From JAAFHZ01 sp964247085 (GTDB lineage: Bacteria; Cyanobacteriota; Cyanobacteriia; Cyanobacteriales; Chamaesiphonaceae): 64,000 bases of DNA. This document shows positions 25,523 to 33,716 of this stretch, piece by piece (position 1 is the stretch's first letter; each line of letters starts with the position of its first letter). Position numbers and translations under genes: made by a program. The DNA lies in the NCBI GenBank assembly GCA_964247085.1, contig CAXTSX010000010.1, positions 22,381-86,380 of the forward strand. Direction: 5' to 3'. The notes beneath the pieces are model-generated. The model was not told the origin of the DNA, searched no databases, and saw only the letters and a list, made by a program, of their open reading frames with translations.

Positions 25523-25574
25523 AGGTAATCTTTAGGTTAGGGTTTGGTTAAGAGGTATACAGAGATGTGTTAAA
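25523..25574 (-). promoter_or_regulatory. Candidate Pho box (SphR/PhoB binding repeats)
   Basis: Read on the minus strand, 8-base units recur every 11 bases: TTTAACAC (25567-25574), one degenerate unit, CTTAACCA (25545-25552), CCTAACCT (25534-25541) and GATTACCT (25523-25530). The cyanobacterial Pho box is three or more copies of PyTTAAPyPy(T/A) separated by 3 bases, so spacing fits exactly and the central unit matches at all positions. It lies upstream of the Crp-family gene (minus) and between it and the divergent sphR-like gene. Binding is inferred. Confidence 0.6.
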
Positions 25575-25646
25575 TCGTGGTACAAGCAAGCATGGGGCAT
25601 CATTCCCCAGTTTGTATTCAATAATATTTGCTGTTTCGGTAGCTTT

Positions 25647-26396
25647 ATGACGAGGATCAGTTCTAATTTTCAGCAAATCTCTATTGCTAAAAAATGTGTT
25701 TTGGTGGTGGAAGACGAAACTGCAATTCGTGATTCAGTCAGTCAGTTTTTGATTAGTGAAGGCTACAATGTGCTGACGGCTAGTAATGGTCGGGAAGCGA
25801 TCGACATTATTGGTCAAATGATCACTGATCGTGAGGCCGATAAGATATCGATCGATCTGATTATTTTAGATGTAATGCTGCCCGGCATTAATGGTTTAGA
25901 CCTATGCCAATTCATTCGTAAACAGGGTAGCATCGTACCCATTTTGATGCTGAGTGCGCGGGGTAGTGAGGCCGATCGGGTGGCGGGTTTGGAGATCGGT
26001 GCTGATGATTATTTAGTGAAACCCTTTGGTTTGTCGGAATTGCGGGCACGCTGTCGGGCTTTGTTTCGCCGCTCCGGTGCGATCGAGACTGATCTGGAGG
26101 AGACGATCGAACATGGCAATATTATTCTTTATCCCCAGCAATATCGGGTATTGATAAACGACAAAGAAATCAACCTATCGCGGAAAGAATTTGCTCTGTT
26201 GATTTTGTTTATGCAGAATCCCCGCCGGGTATTCTCCAGAGATCTTTTAATTGAAAGAGTGTGGGGCGCAGATTTTATGGGAGATACCAAAACAGTAGAT
26301 GTACATATTCGCTGGCTCCGTTCCAAGATCGAAGACGATCCCAGTCGTCCGCAGTATTTAATGACAGTCCGAGGCTTTGGCTATCGGTTTGGCTGA
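25647..26396 (+). CDS. sphR: OmpR/PhoB-family response regulator, probable SphR
   Basis: A 249-residue two-domain regulator. The receiver has the acidic pair in VLVVEDETAI, phospho-acceptor Asp75 in LIILDVMLPG, and the conserved Lys in DDYLVKPFG. The C-terminal winged helix contains LSRKEFALLILFMQNPRRVF and the wing region VDVHIRWLRSKIEDDPSRPQ, then YLMTVRGFGYRFG. Its assignment to the phosphate system rests on neighbours: phoU and a SphS-like kinase 2 kb away, phoA and a Pho box next to it. Other PhoB-class regulators cannot be excluded. The gene is separated from its presumed kinase by a porin gene on the opposite strand. Confidence 0.78.
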   Translation: MTRISSNFQQISIAKKCVLVVEDETAIRDSVSQFLISEGYNVLTASNGREAIDIIGQMITDREADKISIDLIILDVMLPGINGLDLCQFIRKQGSIVPILMLSARGSEADRVAGLEIGADDYLVKPFGLSELRARCRALFRRSGAIETDLEETIEHGNIILYPQQYRVLINDKEINLSRKEFALLILFMQNPRRVFSRDLLIERVWGADFMGDTKTVDVHIRWLRSKIEDDPSRPQYLMTVRGFGYRFG

Positions 26397-26398
26397 GA

Positions 26399-26427
26399 GA
26401 AAAAAATGCCCTCAATTATTGAGGGCA
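26399..26427 (-). terminator. Terminator of the porin gene
   Basis: Perfect 10-bp inverted repeat TGCCCTCAAT / ATTGAGGGCA (26407-26416 and 26418-26427). On the minus strand it is followed by a run of seven T, so it acts after the porin stop at 26457. On the plus strand it is followed by A residues. Confidence 0.85.
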
Positions 26428-26456
26428 AAAAATAGTATCCAGAATGTGAGCGAATC

Positions 26457-28031
26457 CTAGAATTTAAATGTGGTACGAATGGTACCTACATACTCAGTAC
26501 CCTTAGTGGCCGTATCAGGATTGGTAATTAGCAATAGACCGGGTGTAATGTCAACGGTGTCGTTAAGTTTAACCTTGTAGATTGCTTCTAGGTGCAGAGG
26601 ATTCGCTGTATCAACCCGAGCGGCTACTGTACCACCAGTTACTTTTGGTGGAGATCCAACAGTGAAACCAAGAGTGTTGCCTTTAGCACCAAAGTCAGGG
26701 AAAGCAGCTGAAACAGCGTAGTTGAACAGGTTGGCTGTGTCTGTACCACCTTCTGCTCTGGCGTTAGCTAAGCCAGCCCAGCCAGAAAGTACAAAACCAG
26801 GGGACAGTTTGGCACTAGCCATAGCGCTGTAGTGGTTCGCACTAGTTGGCACCCCGTTAAAAGGATTATTGGCAAAAGCGGTACCAGTGCTACCAGCAAC
26901 CCCTGTGCCCCCTAAACTATAGGAGCGAGCATAGGCCAAACCCAGGTCGATGCCGGGGCTAGCTTCAAAGCGCAGTTGACCGATGATGGAATTGTTGCTC
27001 CCAAATACACCGGTGCTAGGATTGGCGGCTGGTGCTGTTGGTGTAGCTGGCGCTGGAGTTGCTCCGGCAGGGACAGCGTAGCCAACTGAAGCCGTAATTT
27101 TGTCAGCCAGTTTGTAGTCTGCAGTAACCGCTGCACCATCACCACTGAGTCGATAGATGGGGTTGAAGCGACCAAAACGTGAAATAGAACCAGTTCCAGC
27201 TGGGGCTAGCAGCGGGTTGAAGGTGTACATGTTTTCGTTGTACTCACTGCCAACCGTTTCTAAAATGATGTTGCCTTTGTCACCCAGCGGCAGTTTGTAC
27301 TGCAGCAAGGAAATAAAGCCAGCGTTTTCTTCGTTACCATCAAAACCCAAACGAGTGGTATTGGTGCCGGTAGTTGCTGCTCCACTGAAAGGAGTGGTGT
27401 TGCGGGCTTGAATCCGGGCACGTAGGCGATCTTTGCCGGTAAAGCTGGTATCGAAGTTTAACCGGACGCGATCGGAGAAGATCGTACCACTGGGGTTAGC
27501 ACCAGGAGAACCACCGTAACCACTTAATGCGAAAATTACTTCACCAACTAACTTGGTGTTGGGAGAGAAAACGTTTGCTTCTTTGTTTTGGGCTAGTTTT
27601 GTTTCAACTTTTTCCACTCGATCGCCCAGACCAATCATTTCTTGGCGGTAGTTAGCAACCAATTCTTTTAACAGCTCCATATCTTCTTGGGAGGCCGCGC
27701 CAGGAGACTGGGCTAACTTAGCTTCTAAAGAATTTAGACAAACTTCCACGTTTTTGGAGAAAGCTGAACGCGAGACAGGCTCTTGACTGGTGCTAACACC
27801 ACATTGGTAGCGGTTGTTGATCCGTTGCAATGCTTGAAAATTGCGATCGGATGGATTAACCATTTCGCCAGCTGGCTGGGTTTCGCTGTTACCAGTGATC
27901 GGCGCTTGTAGTTCGGGAGCAGGAGCATCCTTAGCCATCGCTGGACTGCTAGCTGCCATCAGAGCCAGACTGAGGATCAAGCTAGAAAGTTTAATATTTG
28001 TACTTGTCATTGGGGAAAACATGCTTCTCAC
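26457..28031 (-). CDS. Cyanobacterial outer-membrane porin (iron-uptake porin/SomA-like) with reduced SLH segment
   Basis: A 524-residue protein (MFSPMTSTNIKLS is an alternative start at residue 4) with a signal peptide ending near SSPAMA. It is followed by a shortened S-layer-homology-like segment (NFQALQRINNRYQCGVS) and a coiled-coil stretch with EDMELLKELVANYRQEMIGL and GDRVEKVETKLAQ. A long beta-barrel ends in a terminal Phe (GTIRTTFKF). This order is that of cyanobacterial OprB/SomA-type porins, which anchor to peptidoglycan through the SLH part and pass ions and small solutes. The usual complete SLH domain is truncated. Location inside the phosphate-response region suggests phosphate- or nutrient-related regulation, but no Pho box is visible upstream. 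Confidence 0.88.
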   Translation of the reverse strand: MRSMFSPMTSTNIKLSSLILSLALMAASSPAMAKDAPAPELQAPITGNSETQPAGEMVNPSDRNFQALQRINNRYQCGVSTSQEPVSRSAFSKNVEVCLNSLEAKLAQSPGAASQEDMELLKELVANYRQEMIGLGDRVEKVETKLAQNKEANVFSPNTKLVGEVIFALSGYGGSPGANPSGTIFSDRVRLNFDTSFTGKDRLRARIQARNTTPFSGAATTGTNTTRLGFDGNEENAGFISLLQYKLPLGDKGNIILETVGSEYNENMYTFNPLLAPAGTGSISRFGRFNPIYRLSGDGAAVTADYKLADKITASVGYAVPAGATPAPATPTAPAANPSTGVFGSNNSIIGQLRFEASPGIDLGLAYARSYSLGGTGVAGSTGTAFANNPFNGVPTSANHYSAMASAKLSPGFVLSGWAGLANARAEGGTDTANLFNYAVSAAFPDFGAKGNTLGFTVGSPPKVTGGTVAARVDTANPLHLEAIYKVKLNDTVDITPGLLLITNPDTATKGTEYVGTIRTTFKF

Positions 28032-28090
28032 ACCCGTGTATTTTGCTACAGTTTAAAGAATACTATGGAAAATAGCATGATCTATGTATC

Positions 28091-28122
28091 TAAGCATACA
28101 TAATACTCAGTATTTATGCTTA
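28091..28122. promoter_or_regulatory. Long interrupted palindrome upstream of the porin gene
   Basis: TAAGCATACATAATACT / AGTATTTATGCTTA form an inverted repeat, perfect apart from a 3-base CAT bulge, 60-91 bases upstream of the porin start. There is no T run, so an operator or RNA structure in the leader is more likely than a terminator. Confidence 0.4.
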
Positions 28123-28172
28123 GAGAATTCTACCCCACAATGCTTCAACTATTCAAAATATAATTGTACTAA

Positions 28173-29459
28173 TCAGTGAATTGGTAACTGAATTTGGAGC
28201 CAGCCGCCGCCAGTTTTGGGATGATTTTGAGCTGTAATGTTGCCGCCATGGGCAAGGATGATTTGCTTGACGATCGATAGTCCTAAACCGCTGCCGGTGG
28301 TGATTGTATTGGCGGGGTTCCGCTGGTAACGGGAAGGATCGCTGCGAAACAGTCGATCGAACACCTGATCTAAATCCTTCGGATTAAAGCCATTACCAGC
28401 GTCAATAATATCAACCTCTATTATTTCTGCCTTGCTACGGGTAATGACTCGAATTTTGCTATCTTCTGGGCTGTAGCGGATGGCGTTATCAAAAATATTG
28501 ATTAAAACCTGGGTGAGACTAACCGGATCTGCTAACAAGGTAAAGTTGGTGTCACCCGTTTGCTGGCAAGAAATGTTTTTTTGATTAGACAACGGTTCTA
28601 AAATATTCCAGGCATCTTCAACTAATTGATCGAGCTGAATAGGTTGTTTTTTAATCTGTTGCTGATAAGTTTCTTGGAGCTGACTTAACTCTAAAAAGCC
28701 CTGCACTAATTTGGTGAGTCGATCGATCTCTGGAATCATTCGATCAGTCCATTGCTGGAGTGATGGTTCCACCTTGTTTTGAATGGTTTCAGTCATTAGG
28801 CGCAGCGAGGTTAGGGGTGTGCGTAACTCGTGTGCTAAGTCTGTCGTCCAGCGTTCTTGGGCTTTATTGATGGCGACTAATGGCTGGCGATTTTCTAGGA
28901 AAACTCCCACGGCTTTTTGGTGCAACGGCACGGTCGAAGCTTTAATGGTGGTTGCTAAGCCATCTGCTGATTTGTCGCTGTAGTTAGGATATAACTGCCA
29001 TTCCAATGCGCTACCAACTTGGGTCTGGCGGGTTTGACTAATTAGCTGATCTAACTCAAAAGAACGGACTACGGCGAGTAATACTGGTGGTCTATCTGGC
29101 GACCAATTGGTGAGGTGAAGTAGTTGTTGTGCTTGGGTGTTGCACCAAAAAATTTGATTATTAGCATCAAGTTGCATATAGCCGATCGGAGCTGCTCGAC
29201 AGAGAGCTTGCCAGCTTTTTAACTCTTCTTCTGTTTCCTGGAGTTGATTATTGATGCGTACGGCACTCCTTCTTAGTTGGGATAGGACTGGCCGAGAACT
29301 AGCCGATCGAGAATCAATTGATAGAGCATGATCCTCTGTCTTTTGATTAATCAGATTCAAGATAGTTCGTAGTTGGGCAGTATTTTTAAACTGAAACCAA
29401 ATAAAGCTAGCTAAACCACCAATAACCAACCCCACCAGCGAATAGAGCAGATAAAACAT
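28173..29459 (-). CDS. sphS: Sensor histidine kinase, SphS/PhoR-like
   Basis: A 428-residue kinase with a single N-terminal membrane helix (residues about 3-24), a PAS domain (about 90-190, including CRAAPIGYMQLDANNQIFWC), HisKA with the phospho-acceptor His210 in DLAHELRTPLTSLRL, and a HATPase domain with N box NIFDNAIRYSP, G1 box VDIIDAGNGF and G2 box TTGSGLGLSIVKQII. The lack of a periplasmic sensor and the PAS domain fit SphS, the cyanobacterial phosphate sensor. It follows phoU by 45 bases on the same strand, which supports this. The likely partner regulator is encoded at 25647. Confidence 0.86.
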   Translation of the reverse strand: MFYLLYSLVGLVIGGLASFIWFQFKNTAQLRTILNLINQKTEDHALSIDSRSASSRPVLSQLRRSAVRINNQLQETEEELKSWQALCRAAPIGYMQLDANNQIFWCNTQAQQLLHLTNWSPDRPPVLLAVVRSFELDQLISQTRQTQVGSALEWQLYPNYSDKSADGLATTIKASTVPLHQKAVGVFLENRQPLVAINKAQERWTTDLAHELRTPLTSLRLMTETIQNKVEPSLQQWTDRMIPEIDRLTKLVQGFLELSQLQETYQQQIKKQPIQLDQLVEDAWNILEPLSNQKNISCQQTGDTNFTLLADPVSLTQVLINIFDNAIRYSPEDSKIRVITRSKAEIIEVDIIDAGNGFNPKDLDQVFDRLFRSDPSRYQRNPANTITTGSGLGLSIVKQIILAHGGNITAQNHPKTGGGWLQIQLPIH

Positions 29460-29504
29460 TGGCTGTCCCCCTGAAAGATTGTCGAGCTTGTTTGAGACTT
29501 TGAT

Positions 29505-30170
29505 TTAGTTGCGTTCCCCAGTGACCACGTAGCGGATGCGCCTGGCCACATTATTAGCGTGGTCAGCCATCCGTTCTAGGTGGCGACTACTCAGAATCAG
29601 CAGTATAACTGGTTCCAACGACCCTTGAAAATCTGACTGTGAGGATAGTATTCGATAAACCTCGTTATAGGCCTGATCGACCTGGTCATCGAGCTGATCG
29701 ATCTCTTGGTAAGCTTGCCCATCTAGATTGGTGATAGCGGTTAAGCTTTGGTCTAGCATCCTTTGAGTATTCTCAGACATTTCCTTAATCTTTGGCATAC
29801 ATTCATGAGCTGGATACCGAAATAATTTGCCAGCTATTTTGCTGAGATCTTCAGCATAATCACCGATCCTTTCTAAATCACGAACGATTTGAATAAAGGC
29901 ACTTAGCAATCTTAAGTCTTGAGCCACTGGCGAAGCGATCGACATTAATTGCACACTTTGACCATCAATTTGGCGGTAGAACTGATCGATATTTTCATCT
30001 AATTTGACGATTTGATCGATCGCCTGCAGATTCCGCTCAAATAGCGCCTCATGGGAGAGTCGGCAAGAGTTCTCCACCAAAATCCCCATCCGTAAAACGT
30101 CCTGTTCTAACTCCCGGATTTTGCGCTGAAACTGTGAAGATGCAAACGCGCCATTATAGTTAACTGACAA
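29505..30170 (-). CDS. phoU: Phosphate signalling complex protein PhoU (SphU-like)
   Basis: A 221-residue all-helical protein with two PhoU three-helix repeats; each contains the acidic metal-binding motif (VKLDENIDQFYRQID and IDQLDDQVDQAYNEV). Seen also: RDLERIGDYAEDLSKIAGKL and SRHLERMADHANNVARRIRY. PhoU dampens phosphate-regulon signalling through the histidine kinase, and in cyanobacteria SphU is needed for negative regulation of SphS. First gene of a phoU-sphS unit. No Pst transporter is in the window. Confidence 0.93.
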   Translation of the reverse strand: MSVNYNGAFASSQFQRKIRELEQDVLRMGILVENSCRLSHEALFERNLQAIDQIVKLDENIDQFYRQIDGQSVQLMSIASPVAQDLRLLSAFIQIVRDLERIGDYAEDLSKIAGKLFRYPAHECMPKIKEMSENTQRMLDQSLTAITNLDGQAYQEIDQLDDQVDQAYNEVYRILSSQSDFQGSLEPVILLILSSRHLERMADHANNVARRIRYVVTGERN

Positions 30171-30388
30171 TATGGTGACCCGGTTAACCCTGAATAAAAA
30201 GTTAAATGTTTATAGAAAATTTTTAATTTGAGGATAATTATAGACTTAAAATTTATATTTACTGAGTTACTGAAAACACTGAATCACTAAAATTACATTG
30301 ATGCTACATTTTGCTGCAACTTGATCCAGCAGGTGCTCACCAGATCGCGCATAATAAATCACTGCACCTAGCTGTTTCGTTTTTGACC

Positions 30389-31531
30389 GTGGATATATAT
30401 CAACTTGCTCTGCGCCCACTACTTTTTCAGCTTTTAAAATCCGATCCAGAAGCTGTTCACCGTCGATCGCTAGCTTTGTTGAGTTCGATCGATCTAAATA
30501 CTTTTCCTGGTTCGTCTCTCCTCAAAGCCAGTTGGCAACAGCTGTTTTGCCTTGCCGATGTTCGTTTACAGCAAAATATGTGGGGGCAAAACTTCCCCAA
30601 CCCGGTGGGACTGGCCGCTGGTTTTGATAAAGATGGCCTTGCTGCTGGGATTTGGCCGTATTTGGGGTTTGGCTTTGCCGAGCTGGGAACCGTCACCTAC
30701 CACGCTCAGCCTGGTAATCCTCCACCCCGTCTGTTTCGGCTCCCCGCTGACCAGGCCGCTTTAAATCGAATGGGCTTTAATAATCAGGGTAGTGCAGTGC
30801 TGGCGGAGCGGTTAGCTGCTCGTCAGGGGCAATTACCTACTAATCCGATCGGTATCAATCTGGGCAAGTCTAAAATCACCTCCGAGCAGGATGCCGCTGC
30901 CGACTATGTGGGCAGTTTCCAGCGGCTGCAAGCCTATGGGGATTATTTTGTGATTAATGTTAGCTCCCCAAATACGCCTGGCTTAAGGAATCTCCAAAAT
31001 GTGGAGCTGTTAAATCCAATTTTGGCGCAGATTCAGCAAGTTAATCAGAACCAGAAGCCTTTGTTGGTAAAAATTGCGCCCGATCTGGCTTGGGAAGATA
31101 TTGAGTTGATTGTACAAGTCGCGCAGCAAAACCAACTGGCTGGCATTATTGCCACCAATACCACCATCAATCGATCTGACCTCCAGACCAAAACCCTGGC
31201 TGCCACTGGTCGGCTCCTAGCTGATGAAGCTGGCGGCATTAGTGGTGCGCCGGTGCGAGATCGATCGACCGCCGTAATTCGCTTCATCTATCAGGTGAGT
31301 CAGGGGCAGCTACCCATTATTGGTGTGGGCGGTATTTTTTCGGCAGCGGATGCCTGGGACAAAATCACCGCTGGCGCTAGCTTGGTACAAGTTTACACCG
31401 GCTGGACATACCAAGGCCCGTGGTTAGTCAGTCGGATTTTAGCCGGTTTACTCACTGAGTTAGAAAGAGCTGGCCTCGACCATATCAGTCAAGCTGTGGG
31501 TTTGAATGCCGATGTCCAGCTACTTACCTAG
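30389..31531 (+). CDS. pyrD: Dihydroorotate dehydrogenase (quinone), class 2
   Basis: A 380-residue class 2 PyrD. The N-terminal membrane-associated helices (DIYQLALRPLLFQLLKSDPE) indicate the quinone-dependent form. FMN-barrel pieces are PNPVGLAAGFDKDG, NRMGFNNQGS, FVINVSSPNTPGLRNLQ with the catalytic Ser, LLVKIAPDL, NTTINR, and GVGGIFSAADAWDKITAGAS. It oxidises dihydroorotate in pyrimidine synthesis at the membrane. The frame extends 26 codons upstream to 30311, but the family starts at MDIYQLALRP, so GTG 30389 is chosen. It overlaps the convergent DUF1997 gene by 8 bases. Confidence 0.93.
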   Translation: MDIYQLALRPLLFQLLKSDPEAVHRRSLALLSSIDLNTFPGSSLLKASWQQLFCLADVRLQQNMWGQNFPNPVGLAAGFDKDGLAAGIWPYLGFGFAELGTVTYHAQPGNPPPRLFRLPADQAALNRMGFNNQGSAVLAERLAARQGQLPTNPIGINLGKSKITSEQDAAADYVGSFQRLQAYGDYFVINVSSPNTPGLRNLQNVELLNPILAQIQQVNQNQKPLLVKIAPDLAWEDIELIVQVAQQNQLAGIIATNTTINRSDLQTKTLAATGRLLADEAGGISGAPVRDRSTAVIRFIYQVSQGQLPIIGVGGIFSAADAWDKITAGASLVQVYTGWTYQGPWLVSRILAGLLTELERAGLDHISQAVGLNADVQLLT

Positions 31532-32186
31532 GAATAGCCAACCCGGCCTGGCCATGAAAATCTTTTTGGACTCTTTGAGTCAAACGTTTAGAAACCTGAC
31601 GAACAATTTGCTTAAGTAAATTATCACCAGTCTTTTGAATCACCGATTGGGGTAACTTGTGGATAAATTTAGGAAACTGAATGGCCACCTCCAAATTGAG
31701 GTTCCATTCTATCTGAGTGATCCGTCGCTGGCCTTGAACCACTTCCACTAACCGCATCTCCGCATCGAAATCTACTTCGTAGCCTGGTGCTTGATAGTCA
31801 GGGATGCTGATAGTTTTAATGGGGTATATATCTTGGTTTTGGGGCAGCAACTCCAAGCCCACCTTCGGTTCCACTACATAACCAAAAGAATTAAACTTGC
31901 CGATCGTAATGGCATAACCATTGGCACTGAGGGCTTCTACTTGCATGGGCTGAGCGCATCTGGTAAACCAATCGGGGTGTTGATCTAAATACTGGGCGAC
32001 CGTTTTGATGTCGGCATTCATCGGCATCTTGTCTGCAAACCGATTAGCAAATATGGTCTTGTCCACCTTGTTTTTATCTACTGTTGCCAGCGACTCCTGC
32101 TGATCGGCTGTCTGTACCGATCGCCATTGTTGCTTCTGATTGACCACCGCTGGCTGCTCCATTAACGTTGTGCGCATCAATCTCAC
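31524..32186 (-). CDS. DUF1997 family protein
   Basis: A 220-residue soluble protein. After a variable N-terminus of 60 residues the DUF1997 domain starts (VAQYLDQHPDWFTRCAQPMQ) and includes FGYVVEPKVGLELLP, PDYQAPGYEVDFDAEM and a C-terminal helix LKQIVRQVSKRLTQRVQKDF. The family is found in cyanobacteria and plastid-bearing plants and has a SRPBCC-like appearance; its role is not known to me. The ATG at 32174 or 32162 could also be the start. Convergent with pyrD. Confidence 0.8.
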   Translation of the reverse strand: MRLMRTTLMEQPAVVNQKQQWRSVQTADQQESLATVDKNKVDKTIFANRFADKMPMNADIKTVAQYLDQHPDWFTRCAQPMQVEALSANGYAITIGKFNSFGYVVEPKVGLELLPQNQDIYPIKTISIPDYQAPGYEVDFDAEMRLVEVVQGQRRITQIEWNLNLEVAIQFPKFIHKLPQSVIQKTGDNLLKQIVRQVSKRLTQRVQKDFHGQAGLAIPR

Positions 32187-32392
32187 TATTCCCTTATATG
32201 TCGCTCAATTTACTACTACAGGCTGAAAAAACCGTTCACCGGATATTGTCCCCGATTTATAGATGATCTGATGGTGATCTATGTTGCCGAAATTTTGTGA
32301 TAAATTTGCTTTCTCCAGAAGATATTTTTTCTTTTACCATAAGGAGAGATAGATTCTTGATCATTTCACTAACCTGAGCTTAACATATCGTA

Positions 32393-33049
32393 ATGAAAGT
32401 ATTTGTAGCTGGTGCCACTGGAGCGACAGGCCAACGGGTCATCCAAATCTTGTGCGATCGACAGATTGCTGTCCGGGCGTTGGTGCGGGATCTCGAAAAA
32501 GCTAGATTGCTCCTCCCGGCAGCGGTGGAATTGGTGCAAGGCGATGTGGGTGACGCTGCGACTTTAGCCACGGCGATGGCTGATTGCGATGCCATTATTT
32601 GTACCACTGGTGCCAAACCTAGCCTGGATCCCACCGGCCCTTATCAAGTGGACTATCTAGGTACCAAAAATTTGGTTAACGCCGCCAAAATAAAAAATAT
32701 CAATAAATTCGTAATTGTCACTTCCCTCTGTGTTTCTAAATTGTTCCATCCACTCAATTTGTTTTGGTTGATCTTGTACTGGAAGCAGCAGGGCGAAAAT
32801 TATCTGAAAAACAGCGGTCTGACCTATACGATCGTCCGGCCAGGCGGTTTGAAAAATGAGCTGACTGCCGGGCCACTGGTAATGTCTAAGGCTGATACCT
32901 TATTTGAGGGCAGTATTCCTCGCCAAAAGGTAGCGGAAGTCTGTGTGGAAGCACTATTTCTAGCGGAGGCTGAGAATAAGGTTGTCGAAATTATTTGTCA
33001 ATCTACGGCGACTAGTAAAAACTGGGAAGAACTATTTGCGAGTGTTTAG
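32393..33049 (+). CDS. NAD(P)-binding atypical SDR protein (Ycf39/Tic62-like)
   Basis: A 218-residue Rossmann protein of the atypical short-chain dehydrogenase group. The dinucleotide motif is VAGATGATGQRVIQ at residues 4-17, followed by RALVRDLEKARLLLP, QGDVGD, IICTTGAKP and TYTIVRPGGLKN. The canonical YxxxK catalytic pair is not evident, as usual for this group, whose members act as reductases or as binding/assembly factors. The next gene begins inside its last codons. Substrate cannot be predicted. Confidence 0.85.
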   Translation: MKVFVAGATGATGQRVIQILCDRQIAVRALVRDLEKARLLLPAAVELVQGDVGDAATLATAMADCDAIICTTGAKPSLDPTGPYQVDYLGTKNLVNAAKIKNINKFVIVTSLCVSKLFHPLNLFWLILYWKQQGENYLKNSGLTYTIVRPGGLKNELTAGPLVMSKADTLFEGSIPRQKVAEVCVEALFLAEAENKVVEIICQSTATSKNWEELFASV

Positions 33050-33716
33050 AGTAAGGTTTCTAGAACAGCCGCAAAATGTGGCTGGCCTGTTGGTGGCGGT
33101 GAGTTTAGCTGGAATGAGCTTGGTCCTTTTGGGTAACTTGCTGACCTCCGAACCGGAGCAACCTGTCAAAGACCCGTTATTCCGTTACGCCAATGCCTCG
33201 TTGGTGATGCAGGATGGTGATCCTTATCTGCGGACTTTGATGCGGATGATTTCGGCTAGTGAATCGAACGATCGACAGCCCTATTCGTTAATCTATGGCG
33301 GTGGCCGAGCCAAAAATCTGGAGAAACACCCTAATATCTGTGCCGGTATTAAGGCTGGCCCGAATACCGGCAATTGCAGTACGGCAGCTGGTCGGTATCA
33401 GATGCTAAATACTACCTGGGCAGAAAAAGCCCGTCGCTACAAGGCTGAGGAGAAAGGCTGGCCCTGGGATCGTCACTACAGTTTTTCTCCTTTACAACAG
33501 GATCTGGTGATGTACAACTGGCTGAATGATCCCAAAGCTTGGGGAATGGATTTGGTGGCTGAGTTGCGTAAAGGCAATGTCGAAGCGGTCAGAAAGCTTT
33601 TGTCCCGGACTTGGACTAGTTTGGGTTATGGCATCGAAAATAATGCGGTGACTCCGCAGCTGGCTAGTCTTTATCAAAAAATGCTCAAAGAAGAACTGGC
33701 TAAGAAGTCCAACTAG
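33042..33716 (+). CDS. Membrane-anchored lysozyme/transglycosylase-like protein (GH104-like)
   Basis: A protein of 224 residues with an N-terminal membrane helix (VAGLLVAVSLAGMSLVLLGN) and a lambda-R endolysin-like domain: RTLMRMISASESNDRQPYSL with the probable catalytic Glu, YGGGRAKNLEKHPNICAG, STAAGRYQMLNTTWAEKARR, and FSPLQQDLVMYNWL. Such domains cleave the glycan backbone of peptidoglycan. The start is taken as GTG 33042, overlapping the SDR stop by 8 bases, with GGAAGA 11 bases upstream; a TTG at 32982 would add 20 residues. No holin or phage genes are adjacent, so a cell-wall role is more likely than lysis. Overlaps the convergent dehydrogenase gene by 17 bases. Confidence 0.85.
   Translation: MFRVRFLEQPQNVAGLLVAVSLAGMSLVLLGNLLTSEPEQPVKDPLFRYANASLVMQDGDPYLRTLMRMISASESNDRQPYSLIYGGGRAKNLEKHPNICAGIKAGPNTGNCSTAAGRYQMLNTTWAEKARRYKAEEKGWPWDRHYSFSPLQQDLVMYNWLNDPKAWGMDLVAELRKGNVEAVRKLLSRTWTSLGYGIENNAVTPQLASLYQKMLKEELAKKSN

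Noticed and set aside
33042..33716. Prophage endolysin
   Set aside because: The domain is lambda-R-like, but there is an N-terminal membrane anchor and no phage genes around it.
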